Of a DNA stretch of 64,000 bases, positions 20,822 to 32,170 are shown piece after piece. Made by a program: the position numbers and the translations under genes. The first letter of the stretch is position 1, and each line of letters begins with the position of its first letter. Below the pieces are notes generated by a model. It had not been told where the DNA came from. It ran no database searches and was given only the letters and a program-made list of their open reading frames with translations. This DNA comes from Vigna angularis (taxonomy: Eukaryota > Streptophyta > Magnoliopsida > Fabales > Fabaceae): contig NC_068972.1 of the NCBI RefSeq assembly GCF_016808095.1, positions 29,008,289 through 29,072,288 on the forward strand. The letters are read 5' to 3'.

Positions 20822-20835
20822 TCTATTTATAGTAA
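20822..20835 (-). promoter_or_regulatory. TATA box upstream of the antisense accessory ORF
   Basis: Minus strand reads ACTATAAATAGAT about 90-100 bp before the ATG at 20733. Two pairs of CGATT/CGGTT sites (20903/20924 and 20989/21010) lie upstream of it, as expected for promoter-proximal elements. This suggests the ORF had its own transcript. Confidence 0.5.
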
Positions 20836-21210
20836 GCCTAATTGATTAGGTCAGATAGGTTTAAACATCTGAAAGTTTAGAAGTCCAGTATAACATTTTA
20901 ATCGATTTGATAAGTTTTGAAATCGGTTAAGTTTTCATACAGTATCAGATATTTGTCAAAGTAAAGAATTATTACAGAGAACATTAATCGATTTCATTCC
21001 TAATGCAATCGGTTAAAAGTCATGAAAACAATTTTTCATCCAATTTTTCAAAGCAGACATCATACACACATACGTTAATACATATTCATAGATGAAAGAA
21101 TGATGCATGAAGATCATTTTTAACAATAATTGTTACCAAAGATGATACTCAAGTGATTTGTGGTATATCCTTTGAAATTTCCCTTGAGTGTTGTCTGCTG
21201 CAATTCCATT

Positions 21211-22700
21211 TTACTTTCTTGCAAAACTTTCAAAAGGTTTGGATGTAGGTACCCAAATGAATTTGGGGCCTTTCATGTTAGTTGCAGAAGGCTGTTCTTT
21301 GGGAATCCACTTGAATTTTCCCTTTGGAACACCTACCTTTCTATAATAACAGTTTCTAACCGTATGTGCAATAGTGTTACAATAGAAACAGGTAGTAGCT
21401 AAAGGTTTACTTAGATCAATGAATTTTTTCGAGTTAACTCTTTCATTTTTAGCTTTATATCCTATTTCCTGTCTGTTGATTACTTTACCTTGAGATCTTA
21501 ATACAGCTTCTAAATTAGATCTACCAAGAGTAAATTTGGCCAAAGTACTAGTTAGATATTCAATCTTTTCATCATGAGCATTGCATTCTTTACAATCTTT
21601 TTCAACAATCTTAATTTCTATTTTAACATTTTCAGCAGATTGTAAAGATAGATCAAGTTCAATTTTCAACTTATCATTTTCATCAACAAGGTTATTTATT
21701 TTGTATTCAAAATCTCTTCTCTCAAAATTTAAACGATTAACCTTGTATTTTAGTTTCATTGCCTCAGCATGTAGTTCTTAAAACACATCAACAGCTGGCA
21801 TATCTGACTTCTTATCGGCTCATTTTCAAAGTTGTTGTTGTTGCTTTTTGAACAGCTGGCATATCTGACTTTAGTCATCATCACTGCACGAGTCATCATC
21901 ATTGTTTTCCTATGCAATGTATGTTTTCCTTTGCTTGTTCCTTCTTTTGTCCTGATTGTATATTTCATCAGCTTTTTGCTTTGTCTTTAAATCTGGACAG
22001 TCAGGCTTTATGTGTCCTTCTTTTCCACACTCATGGCATGTAACAATTGCTGCTTTTGCTTTCCTTTTTCCTCCTTTAGAATTCCCTGCAAAGTCAAATA
22101 CATTATTTCTATTTTTCATGAATTTAGTAAATTTCTTTACCATCATGTTCATTACTTCTTTTTCTTGAATGTTTGTATCAGAATCTGCATCAACTCGTTT
22201 CTTCTAGATGCTTTCTTGTTGGTTGCTTTGTTTACTTTGAGAGCAATTGGCTATTTTTGTTCAGTCTCCTCTTCTTCTTTCAATCTTCCTAGCTCCAATT
22301 TGTGTCCTTAGCTAAACAATGTGGCCATATTCATAGTGGTTAGATCTCTAGATTCAGATATAGTCGTTACCTTTGGTTGCCAACTTCTGTTCAGACTCTT
22401 TAAGATCTTTATATTGATTTCTTCTATCTCAAAGACTTTGCCAAGTGCAATCAGATGGTTGACAATGTGGGTGAATCTTTTCTGTACATCATAGATAGTT
22501 TCTTCAGTCTTCATCATGAACATTTCGTATTCTTGGATTGGAGAGTTCTTTCTAGGTCTTTTCACTTCATCGGTCCCTTCATGAGTCACCTCTAGGACTT
22601 CCTACATTTCCTTGGCACTTTTGCATGTTGACACCCTGAAAAACTCAGAAGAGATAACATTTCTAGCTTTTATATCAAAACATAACAGACTTAATTGATT
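21211..22700 (-). pseudogene. gag: Copia gag with two zinc knuckles, broken
   Basis: Minus-strand fragments in order: KEM(stop)EVLEVTHEGTDEVKR with IQEYEMFMMKTEE, the typical copia gag core; CHECGKEGHIKPDC, a CCHC knuckle, near 22030; a long coiled segment; and CFYCNTIAHTVRNC, a second CCHC knuckle, near 21370. Several stops and frame changes break it. The reading frame extends upstream of the first ATG to about 22700, where a solo LTR interrupts the element. Confidence 0.8.
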
Positions 22701-22716
22701 ATATACACAGTGTAAT

Positions 22717-24032
22717 TGATAACGGTTGAAAAAACCGTTATTTTTATACTTAATTTTGATATTAAAAACACCCTTTTTGACTTAGAAGCTTGCTTTAACT
22801 CAAGTTTTTGCTTTAGTTTTGTGAATAAGAGAGTTGAAGGTGAATTTAATGGTTTTGTACTAGGTTCCCTTGATTTTGTAGGCTATTGGAATGATTTCAA
22901 AGAAGAGTTAAAGTACCGGAAGGTTGGAATGCAGAAAAGTCAACTAGAATGCAGAAAAGTCAACCAGAGTGTAGAAAAGTCAACCAGTGTGCAAAAAAAG
23001 TAGCGTTGAGCACCAGTTTTGGGCACTAAGCACCAGTTTGAGTGTCGTTTTTCACTCGGGCGCCCCAGTTAGGGCGTTAAGCCCGACGACGTGGGCTTGG
23101 ACCTGTTTTCTGTTATTTTATGTTCTATTTAAGGACTTGCACGTCCTAGGAATTGTATCTTTTGATGGCTTGAGCACAAAAACACACTTTTCACCCCTTG
23201 GGGGTAGATTTAGAGATGGTGATGGCTCTCATTTTCTCTTTCTAGGGTTTTTCTATCTCTTCCATTCTTTCATTCCATTGTTCATCTAGTTCTTCCATGA
23301 CGATGGAGAACTAAACCTTATTTGTTGTTGGGAAAGATGTAACCTCTTAAACTCTCATGTATTGAATTGATTCTTGATTATATATGTTTTACTTCATTAA
23401 TTGTTAGGGTTTTTCCTCTATACTCTATGCATGCTTTGTTTAACTCATTCAATTGCATGATCTTTGATTTTGTCGATATGGACACATACGGGGAAATCTA
23501 GAACTGGGGAAATTCTCCCGGAAGCAATATTACCTAAACATAAGAATAGGAGGATCAATTGCCTTTAAGCTTCTATGCGAATGTAATGCATGATTAATTG
23601 CTAGGGAGACAAGACATTGCGAACTAATAATTAGGAGTAGGCTTTCTTCACCTAGACATCGAGTTTAAGGTAAATTAGAAAGTGACATTAACATTAATGA
23701 AGAAGATGAATTCATATATGCATGAGAGTAAATTAGGTGAAATCTAAACCCAACAACAATATCATCAACTTCATCCATTCATTCTTGTGTTTAGCCTCCA
23801 TTGATCAAATTGCATTCATGTTTATGTTATTGCATTTGCATCCAAAAACCCCAAAATTTGTTCTTTAGAGTATTAATTAGTTGAGTAATCACATAACTGT
23901 CTAGTATCGTGAGTCTCTTGGGAAACGATACTTGGTCTTACCATTTATTATTACTTGATACGATTCGGTACACTTGCCGAAGTCTTAACAAGTTTATGAC
24001 TCCGTTTTCGGGAATTAAAAATTTGTTTATCA
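22717..24032 (+). repeat. Gypsy solo LTR with TSD GTAAT
   Basis: 1316 bp, TGATAACGG...TTTATCA, flanked by GTAAT at 22712-22716 and 24033-24037. It opens with the hairpin ATAACGGTT/AACCGTTAT, the covaried form of the A LTR hairpin. A conserved CGATACTTGGTCTTACC block lies near 23925. It split a pair of CGATT sites in the copia element. Confidence 0.9.
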
Positions 24033-24040
24033 GTAATCGA

Positions 24041-25076
24041 TTAAGCTAAACACTTTAACAAATTTTGAAAACTTTTTCTCTTCAAAACTCATATTTCTTT
24101 ACCACATCACTACGGAATTAACTTTGTTTTTATATATTTAACGGAAAGGATTTGATTGGTACAATTATACCAAATGAGGACGGAATTGAGCTTTGTTTTT
24201 AAGGAAAGACAAACATGACACTAACCTCTAAATTTGAAGACCAATTAAACAATTAAATCTTTACTCATACAATAAACATGCGGTAAATCGCCGACATTAT
24301 TTTGTCCAACGAGAATACATTTACTTATTAAAAAATCAAATTCAAAACTTCTAAAATTTTGGACAAAATTAGAAACATATCATGATATTGAAAAGAGTAT
24401 TAAGAAAAAAAAACGATCATTATTGTGAATTTATTATACACAACCCCAATAATAGAGTAATGGAGCAAAACGGCGCATGTTCGTACAAGTAATTTCTACC
24501 CAACCGCCAGAGCAGACACACTCAACCTAACAATAATGCGTGGCCATTGGTCTCTGACGTGGCCACATCTTCGTCGTCAACTTCAATCAAATTTAACAAT
24601 TTAATAATATGAAGAATTTTCTAGGCATAAGAATTAAAATAATTTAGTAAAGTTCTAACCTTGTATGATCTTTGAATAATCGTTGCTCAAATAGTAGAAC
24701 AGTAACTTAACGACTACGACTCATCTGCTATATGCGAGCCTCAACGACCTTTCCTTGGACAAAGGTTGAGAATGTGAGAAATTCTAATATTCCTCTTTTT
24801 AACTTTTTTTTTTTCGGCTAATATTCGTCTAACCCCTTTTCGAATTTTTTAACCCGTTTTGAATACTGGTCGGGTTATCATTAACAGTGGTTGTTTAATT
24901 TATTATTTATTCAATAATGGTTAGTGAAAAGGTTTAGTTTTGCTTCTGGATCACGCTTTGTGCAGTTGGGAGAGTGTGTGTCGTGGGTGTGCATCATCAC
25001 CCACCGTCACGCGAGTAGGTTAGTACTCGCTTTAGTGATTCGAGAATTTGGAGAGAGTGAGGAAGCGGTTAGCGAA
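24041..25076 (+). other. Intergenic DNA and presumed promoter of the hydrolase gene
   Basis: AT-rich, without an ORF of note. The stretch near 24540-24580 is richer in G+C and includes ACGTGGCC, a G-box-like core. No TATA box can be assigned with confidence. Confidence 0.4.
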
Positions 25077-28000
25077 ATGGCGGAAATGAGAGGCAGGGAC
25101 ACGTGGACGGAGGAGCTCGCCAGTCTCATAGAGGATTCGGGCGTGCGCTACGGCGGAGATCCGAACGCCTCCTCCGCCACGTCGTTTGAGGTGAGGAGGT
25201 CCGTGTACGCGCCTCAGAGCGAGTGGGTGGAGTCCGGGGAGAGCTTGAAGGAGCAGGCCTTGGGGTTCGTGATGGCGTGGTGCGAGATACTTTTGGAGCT
25301 CGGGAGAGGGTTTAGGGACATTCTGCGGCAGAACCTGATGAACGAGGATTCTTATGTCGTGAGGAAGTTCGGTGGTCCTTGTTCCAAGGTTTCGAAGCGG
25401 TTGAGGTTTCTCAACGATTTTCTCCCCGAGGATCGCGATCCCGTTCATGCTTGGTCCATTGTGTTCTTCGTATTCATTCTCGCGCTGGCGGGTACGCTAC
25501 TCCTCCTCCTCTCTCGTACAATCTATTTTGCTTTTTCTTTTGCCCAATCATGGTATGTGCTACTCAGGACTCTACACTGGACTCTGTTAGATTAAGGTAG
25601 TAACAAAATAGGAGAACAGAATAAACTCAGTTTTTCATAAATTAAAATTAACTTACGTGAAATTTTTCTCCAACATTTTTTATATTTGAACTTGTCTGTT
25701 ATAAGTTAATCTTAATTTATAGAGTTTTTATTTTTTTGGTTTTTGGTAAAAGTATTTCATTAGCTCAAACCAATTTATATTTATCTCAATCTTAAAAGAA
25801 AAAAGTCTAATGAAAGATTCATAGGTTAAGTGTTCGTATAGTAGGCGAAGGAAATATAAAAAAAAATGAAATAATTAATTGTCTTTAGTTATAGTGTTAA
25901 TGGAGAAATTAATGGGTCTTACTTTTCTTTTCTGTAACTAAAGTTTATCCAACCAAGATTTAAATGTATTCGTTATTGTTACCATATATTTCTTTGTGAT
26001 GCATTGATTTTTCTTTAATTTATTTTTTAACTTTCATTCCATACCTGTTGATTGAGGTAAGTGATGCATGTCTGAGATTTTGGAGCACATATGGGTATTG
26101 CTTACAAATGATTTTTTCCTGTTGTTATGAGCTTCTTCAAGAGTTACTGGATTTTTGTGGTTTTGCAGCTATAAGTGTTGATCCCAGTCGCGAGGCAGTA
26201 GCTCCTATGATGAAGGTGCGGAAACATCCTCCTAGTGCTAGTCGTGTGCAACTTCCTGATGGTAGATTCATGGCTTATCATGAGCAAGGTGTTTCCTCTG
26301 AAACAGCTAGATTTTCAATTGTTGCTCCGCATTCTTTTCTTTCGTCCAGACTAGCAGGTAAAACGAGTTGAAATTTTAGGCACCAGAAGAGCTTTTTGGG
26401 TGTGGAGCAACTAATCTTATTCTACTTTTTGGCAATGGAAGGTTTACCTGGAGTCAAATCATCGTTGCTTGAAGAGTATGGCATTCGCTTCATCACATAT
26501 GATCTTCCTGGTTTTGGGGAGAGTGATCCTCATCCCAACAGAAATCTCAACTCATCAGCCATTGATGTTCTGCATCTGGTCAATGCTATCAATGTTAGTG
26601 ATAAGTTCTGGTTACTGTGCCACTCCACTGGATGCATTCATGCTTGGGCTTTTCTCAGATATGTTCCTGAAAGAATTGCAGGTTGTACATCTTTTTAAGC
26701 TTTCTATTTTCTAGATACCTATAAGTTGCTCGTAAAAATTCCTCCAACTTCAAACAAAGGAAGGGATGATAGAAACCAAACAATTACTGAATATCAAAGT
26801 TGTATTATTTAGAGTATTATGCAGTAAAAAGATGATTGAGCTGAAAGCTCTACAGCCACAGGAAAAGCCCAGAGTCCTAGACTCCTCCAGAGGATTATTC
26901 TCCTCCTAACCAACTCACAACCTCCTACTCCAGTACCCCCACACTCTCCCTACTCTCTCTTATAACAGAATTCCCCCCATCCTTGGATTCTTGGCATGTC
27001 ATTCCCCATCCTAACTAACTTCTCCCTATTTCTTTTCCTAACCCCACTTTCTTTCTTCTTACATACACATTCCATATTTCGGGCCTGTTTATTCCTTCTA
27101 TAATTTTTCCTTGCTGAGTAACAAGCCCATGTGCATTTCCCATGATCCTTATTAGGAGTCCTATCATTACTCCCTTCTGCAACAACAGCCTTGTCCTCAA
27201 GGCTGAAAGAAGGAAATTGACTCTGCAGTAGCACCTCACCTTCCCAAGTTGTCTCCTTCTCTGTTCTTCCCTTCCATTCCACCAACCATTGTTTGATGAT
27301 GTTACCGCCCTTCGGAATCTCCTTGGCTGCTAGCGCTGCCTCCGGCTCTTCCTTATCTTCATCCTCAAGAGTCAACTTTGTTGGTAAAGTCGGTTCTATT
27401 GTCTAGTTTTCAATAGCCTTTTTCAGTTGGAAAATGTGAAAAACTGGATGTACTTTGGCTGATTCTGGCAACTGCACCTTATAAAACACTTTTCAAATGT
27501 CTGCCCAAGGTACCCAATATGACCAATTCTTGGGTTGTTTCGACACAAAACATTGTAAATAAGCTTCTAAACATCGGCTTACCACTTCCGTTTGACCATC
27601 GGTCTCAGGATGATAACAAGAACTCATTTTCAGAGTTGTTCCCTATAATCGAAATAATTCAATTTCCTTAGCAAGCAATTCAGCAATTTTCCTTGTAGTG
27701 TAAGGATGTTTCAGCAAAATAAAGTGGCCATATTTAGACAACCATCCACCACTACAAGTATAGCTTGAAACCCTTTCGAATTTGGTAAACCTGTAATGAA
27801 GTCTAAAGAAATATCTTCCCAAATTCTATTCGGAATAGGCAAGGGCTGAAGTAATCTTGTTGGAGACATTGCTTCATATTTTTTTAGTTTCTGACCTCGT
27901 AGTTCTAGATATTTGTCTTGCCAAAGGAAACTTAGAGTCATCTCTTCCCAATCAAAAGTAACCTTCCCAAATCTTCGCAACCAAAAAACTCCCAAAATCA

Positions 28001-31000
28001 TGTCTATGTCTTCCAACTCCAACACATATGGCTCCACCATAGTAGAGAATTATCCTAGTTGAATGTCCAACTTCTCACATTTTCCCGTAGTAGAGACCCT
28101 GTGCCGATATCCTAGACGGACCCCAATCATTTTTCTTTTGTCCACTTTCAACTCCAGAGCAGCCACTACATGAGGAGAGATGAAATTGTGACTAGCCCCA
28201 CTATCAATCAGCACTCCCAGGGTTACTCCATTGAGACGACCTTTTATGCGCAGAGTTGAAGGGCGATTCCGACCATCCCACGACACTTCAACCTCTGCAA
28301 ACAGCTCCATAGAACCACACTCCAAGGTACGGTCATCTTCCTTTTCTCGCATCCCCCTCTCGATCACCTCTCCCTCTCGATCACCTCCCCCGCTTTGTTT
28401 ACTGTTTCGTCGTCAGCTAACACCACCATTCTCAGTTGCCGCTCCGTACATCGATGCAAGGGGTGTTATTTTTCACCGCATCTAAAACAAAGCCCCTGAG
28501 CTTTCCTGTTTATCAATTCAGAATAAGGCAAATCCTTCTTGCCGCGATTCCGATCGACAGTCGAAGAACGATCACCGGAAATGCGATTGCTTTGTTGTGT
28601 CACTGAACGTGACTCATGAGGGTTTGAACTCCCTATCGATAAGGGTTTAGTTTGTGTGCTCTGGGTTGGGCCTAAACCCACTCCTAGACCCGTACCCCAA
28701 TCTCGATTGCTTTTCAAACCCCGTACTCCTCCTCCACGCTGAAATCCCTCTCCTAGCAATTATGCTTCCACATCTCGAGCTAGGCGCATGGCTTGGAGAC
28801 GATTCACAGGGTTGAAGGTGCGAACCCTTTGCCGAATCTCCGATCGCAATCCTCCAATAAAATAGCCCAGATATTGCTCCTCTGTTAAACGAGATACTTG
28901 AGACGATATATACTCAAACTCTGCCAGGTACTCATCTACGCTACCCGTCTGCGACAAGTCTTTCAACTCCTCGAAAGGATTATCGCTAGTACGACCACCA
29001 TAACGACCGATCAACTCCCTTTTTAACTTGGTCCACGACAACCCCACCTCTGCTTCTTGTAGAAGATTGAACCAATGAATGGTTGCACCTTCCATACTCA
29101 ACTTGGCCAATCGGACCTTCACCTCTTCTGTATAGCCTTGCACTTCAAAATATGTCTCTGCCCTCGTAATCCATCCCACAGGGCCAGTACCATCAAATGA
29201 TGGCAATTCCACCTTCTTAGCTGCCTCCTATACTCTGCACCTGAATCCATATCTGAAAATGGAGATTCTCGACGATCTCCCACTTGCTCGTTACGCAACT
29301 TAGTAAACTCTTCCAACATTAATTGGCGAAATTCCCCCAACGTCTCACGTACTGAAACTTCCATCGCTAACAATCTTTCCTCAATGCTTCAACTCGGTCG
29401 GACATTTTGGGTGGCATGGACAGCAATGCTAGCTCTTCTCGGCATCCGGCAGGTCGGACCAATGATAAAAACCAAACAATTACTGAATATCAAAGTTGTA
29501 TTATCTAGAGTATTATGCAGTAAAAAGATGATTGAGCTGAAAGCTCTACAGCCACAGGGAAAACCCTAGAGTCCTAGACTCCTCCAGAGGATTATTCTCC
29601 TCCTAACCAACTCACAACCTCCTACTCCAGTACCCCCACACTCTCCCTACTCTCTCTTATAACAGAATTCCCCCCATCCTAACTAACTTCTCCCTATTTC
29701 TTTTCCTAACCCCACTTTTTTTCTTCTTACATACACATTCCATATTTTGGGCCTATCTATTCCTTCTATAATTTTTCCTTGCTGAGTAACAAGTCCATGT
29801 GCACTTCCCATGATCCTTATTAGGAGTCCTATCAGGCTTGTTGCAGAACCTGATCTAACTTGTTATAGTGTCTGAATTGCAGGTGCAGCAATGTTGGCTC
29901 CTATGGTTAATCCATATGACCCACACATGACTAAAGAGGAAACAAAAAGAACTTGGGAGAAGTGGCTGCCAAGGAGGAAAATGATGTATTCTTTGGCTCG
30001 TAGATTTCCAAAACTTCTCCCTTTTTTCTATAGAAAAAGCTTCTTGCCTGAAGAGCATGACGAGATTGATAAGTTGCTATCTTTCTCAAAGGGAAAGAAG
30101 GTAAGAGCGTCATAAGTAATCATAACTTAAACTTTGTAACAAGCAAGCATAATTACTCTCAAATGTTTCATTGTTCATCAGTATGAACTGACTTTTCTGT
30201 AATAATCTGCTTGAAACAAATAAAGTTAATTGTTCAACGATCAATAAATTGATTGTGAATATAATCGATTTCACGTGTGCAGGATAAACTTGTGATTGAA
30301 GAACCAGAATTTGAGCAATTTTGGATAAGAGATGTGGAGGAGTCGGTTCGTCAGGGAAACATACGCCCATTTATAGAAGAAGTTGTTCTGCAGGTATCAA
30401 ATTGGGGTTTTGACCTTAAAGAACTTCATGTGCAAAAAAAGTGTCAAGCAAAAGGCTTACTTCTTTGGTTGAAATCCATGTACAGTCAGGTGGACTGTGA
30501 ATTAGCAGGATTTCTTGGCCTTACACACATATGGCAGGTTTGAATTTCTAACACATTGTTCTTTGAATACTACAATTTTTGTATCAGTATTTGGGATATT
30601 TTATATATTTTCATTCATGTGCAACTGATATTCTGCATGCTAAGTTGTAGGAAGGAATGTATAGAGAGATGGCCTGATAGGAAGTGGATAGTTTATGAAA
30701 GAAAGAGAAAAGGAAATAAAGCGGGGGAGAAGTGCTAGGTAGTTATAACTACTTTAGGACTTTGGGTGGGAAATAAAGCTCCTATAAAAGAGCTGATGTA
30801 TTCTGTTTTGGACACTTTTGGGAATTGTTAGTGTAAAGACAGGATCACGTTTATCCTGTGGAGGGGAGAGTATTAGGCTCTCTGGGAGGTTGAGTGTAGA
30901 GATACGATATTGAAATACAGAAAATATACAGTTTATACTTACTTTTCTGTGTGTTTGAGTTCGATTGTGTGTTTTAGATAGGATTTCCCATTCAGAAACC

Positions 31001-31553
31001 TATCATGGCCGATGATTTTAGATTATTAGGAATTAGGTTTTAAGTCTTACTCGTTTTTACAAAACCGATCTAAAACTCGTTTAGAATACTGAGTTTGAGC
31101 AATACAATATAAATAAAAAAAAATGGTAATAAAACACCCTCTTCCACAAAGTAGTTAAAAAAAGTAGTGAGAATTTTTTGTAAATTAATTTATGCACACT
31201 CAAAATTTTAGTTTTTAAAGAAGTTAATTTTTTTTTTGTATTTATCAGTTTGATGTTGTAATCACTTATAACTTGTTCTTACATGTAAATCTTTGGTTTC
31301 CCTTTTGAATACTCAACAGGGACTGGATGATAGGGTGGTCCCACCATCAATGACGGAATACATAGAACGGGTTTTGCCAGAAGCTGCCATCTATAAACTT
31401 CCAAACGAAGCTCACTTCTCCTATTTCTATTTCTGTGATCAGTGCCACAGGCAGATCTTCTCCACTCTCTTTGGAACTCCTCAGGGTCCAGTTCAACGAC
31501 AACTGGAAACTGCATTCGAGGAAGCTAAGGAAGAAGCTGTTTTACCTTCTTAA
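25077..31553 (+). CDS. Alpha/beta hydrolase superfamily protein, six exons
   Basis: Coding exons as read from splice sites and homology: 25077-25491, 26169-26357, 26442-26681, 29883-30100, 30283-30537, 31320-31553, giving 516 residues with consistent phases. Start chosen at [10 protein letters not shown]; no better upstream ATG in frame. A hydrophobic segment ([15 protein letters not shown]) near residue 130 may anchor it in a membrane. The hydrolase fold follows: [14 protein letters not shown], nucleophile-elbow position [12 protein letters not shown] (GxSxG first Gly replaced), a lid-type insertion, [11 protein letters not shown] supplying the likely catalytic Asp, and [10 protein letters not shown] the likely His. 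Intron 3 holds a 3-kb antisense retroelement, yet exons and splice sites stay intact. Substrate unknown. Confidence 0.88.
26950..27710 (-). pseudogene. Integrase C-terminal part and chromodomain, intron chromovirus
   Basis: Broken minus-strand frames show [28 protein letters not shown] integrase sequence near 27570 and, at 27375-27200, [35 protein letters not shown], the chromodomain signature of plant chromoviruses. Further stops follow up to the LTR. Confidence 0.75.
27711..28367 (-). pseudogene. Protease joined in frame to integrase, intron chromovirus
   Basis: Aspartic protease with [12 protein letters not shown] and, after a stop near 28050, the flap-distal part [13 protein letters not shown]. 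The same reading frame passes directly into integrase core sequence [29 protein letters not shown]. The whole RT-RNase H region and the integrase zinc finger are missing, evidently by an in-frame deletion. Confidence 0.75.
28466..29373 (-). pseudogene. gag: Gag of the intron chromovirus
   Basis: Minus strand: [20 protein letters not shown], a frame change near 29210, then the gag core ([20 protein letters not shown] ... [11 protein letters not shown] ... LIGRYGG ... [17 protein letters not shown]). After a stop near 28758 comes a Ser/Thr/Gly-rich linker to the start of a zinc knuckle (LCFRCGEK) at 28466. Confidence 0.8.
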
Positions 31554-32170
31554 CTTTTTCTAGTGTTACATTACTCTTAACTGCTGATATGCACGTCTTA
31601 GGTTGTATGTAAATACCACAGGCAGCTCAACATCTCTATGGAGCTAGAAAGAAGAAAATGTTCGTTATAAATGCTCGGAATTTTGAACCATGAGAGCTTT
31701 TGGAGACATAGGTACACCAAGAATATCACACAATGTTTCTCCTTCCTTTAAGCAAATTGAAGTAGAATTTGTCTAATGGGTTCTGGACGGTTCCACTTGT
31801 AATCATTTTTGAAAAACTTACATAATTATTCCAAGTTTTTATTCATATTTTCAAAGAAGCTAAACCCACTAAATTATTGATCTACATTCCTACCTTTTCA
31901 AGCAAATACATCTTCGTCTATTTCTTACTTCCTTTTAGTTGGGTAAGAAATGGAGGATTTCTATCGGGAATTTGGTCCTTAGGGGTGAACCATTCGTCTT
32001 GAGAGTCCCTGTTTCAGTTAAACATGTCGTTATCCACTAATTATGTGGGTAGTGGTAGCATGCATTGTGAACTCATCATTATTTAAATGTAACTTCTTTT
32101 AGATTTTTCGTTCATTCTTTATAATTTAAATCGAGTATCGTTTCAAACTTACGCAATTGACATTTTTTTT
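31554..32170 (+). other. 3' flank of the hydrolase gene
   Basis: Probable 3' UTR for the first 200-300 bp, then AT-rich DNA with no ORF or repeat that I recognise. Confidence 0.4.

Larger units (their letters stand above)
17077..24040 (-). mobile_element. Antisense SIRE-like copia element: gag plus accessory ORF, no pol
   Basis: Minus-strand order: gag (22700-21211), non-coding block with a TATA box, accessory ORF (20733-19628), then a 3' region with runs read as GGGGGAG on the minus strand (near 17359, 17573, 17648) and U3-like sequence containing ATGATGACAACAC. No protease, integrase, RT or RNase H coding is present. Two solo LTRs (18008-19121 and 22717-24032) interrupt it. Outer limits are approximate. 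Confidence 0.6.
26767..29834 (-). mobile_element. Antisense Reina-like chromovirus in hydrolase intron 3
   Basis: LTRs 26767-27166 (400 bp) and 29463-29834 (372 bp) are near identical except for a 28-bp length difference. The left LTR has perfect TGATAG/CTATCA ends. Internal minus-strand order is gag, protease, remnant integrase and chromodomain; RT and RNase H are deleted. The 5-bp flanks (AGGGA and GGCTT) do not match. The polypurine tract GAAGGGAGTAA lies next to the left LTR. Short LTRs plus chromodomain suggest Reina. Confidence 0.88.

Noticed and set aside
24924..25076. In-frame upstream extension of the hydrolase first exon
   Set aside because: It has no ATG start in frame, only a GTG, and the extension does not look like the family N terminus; the ATG at 25077 fits better.
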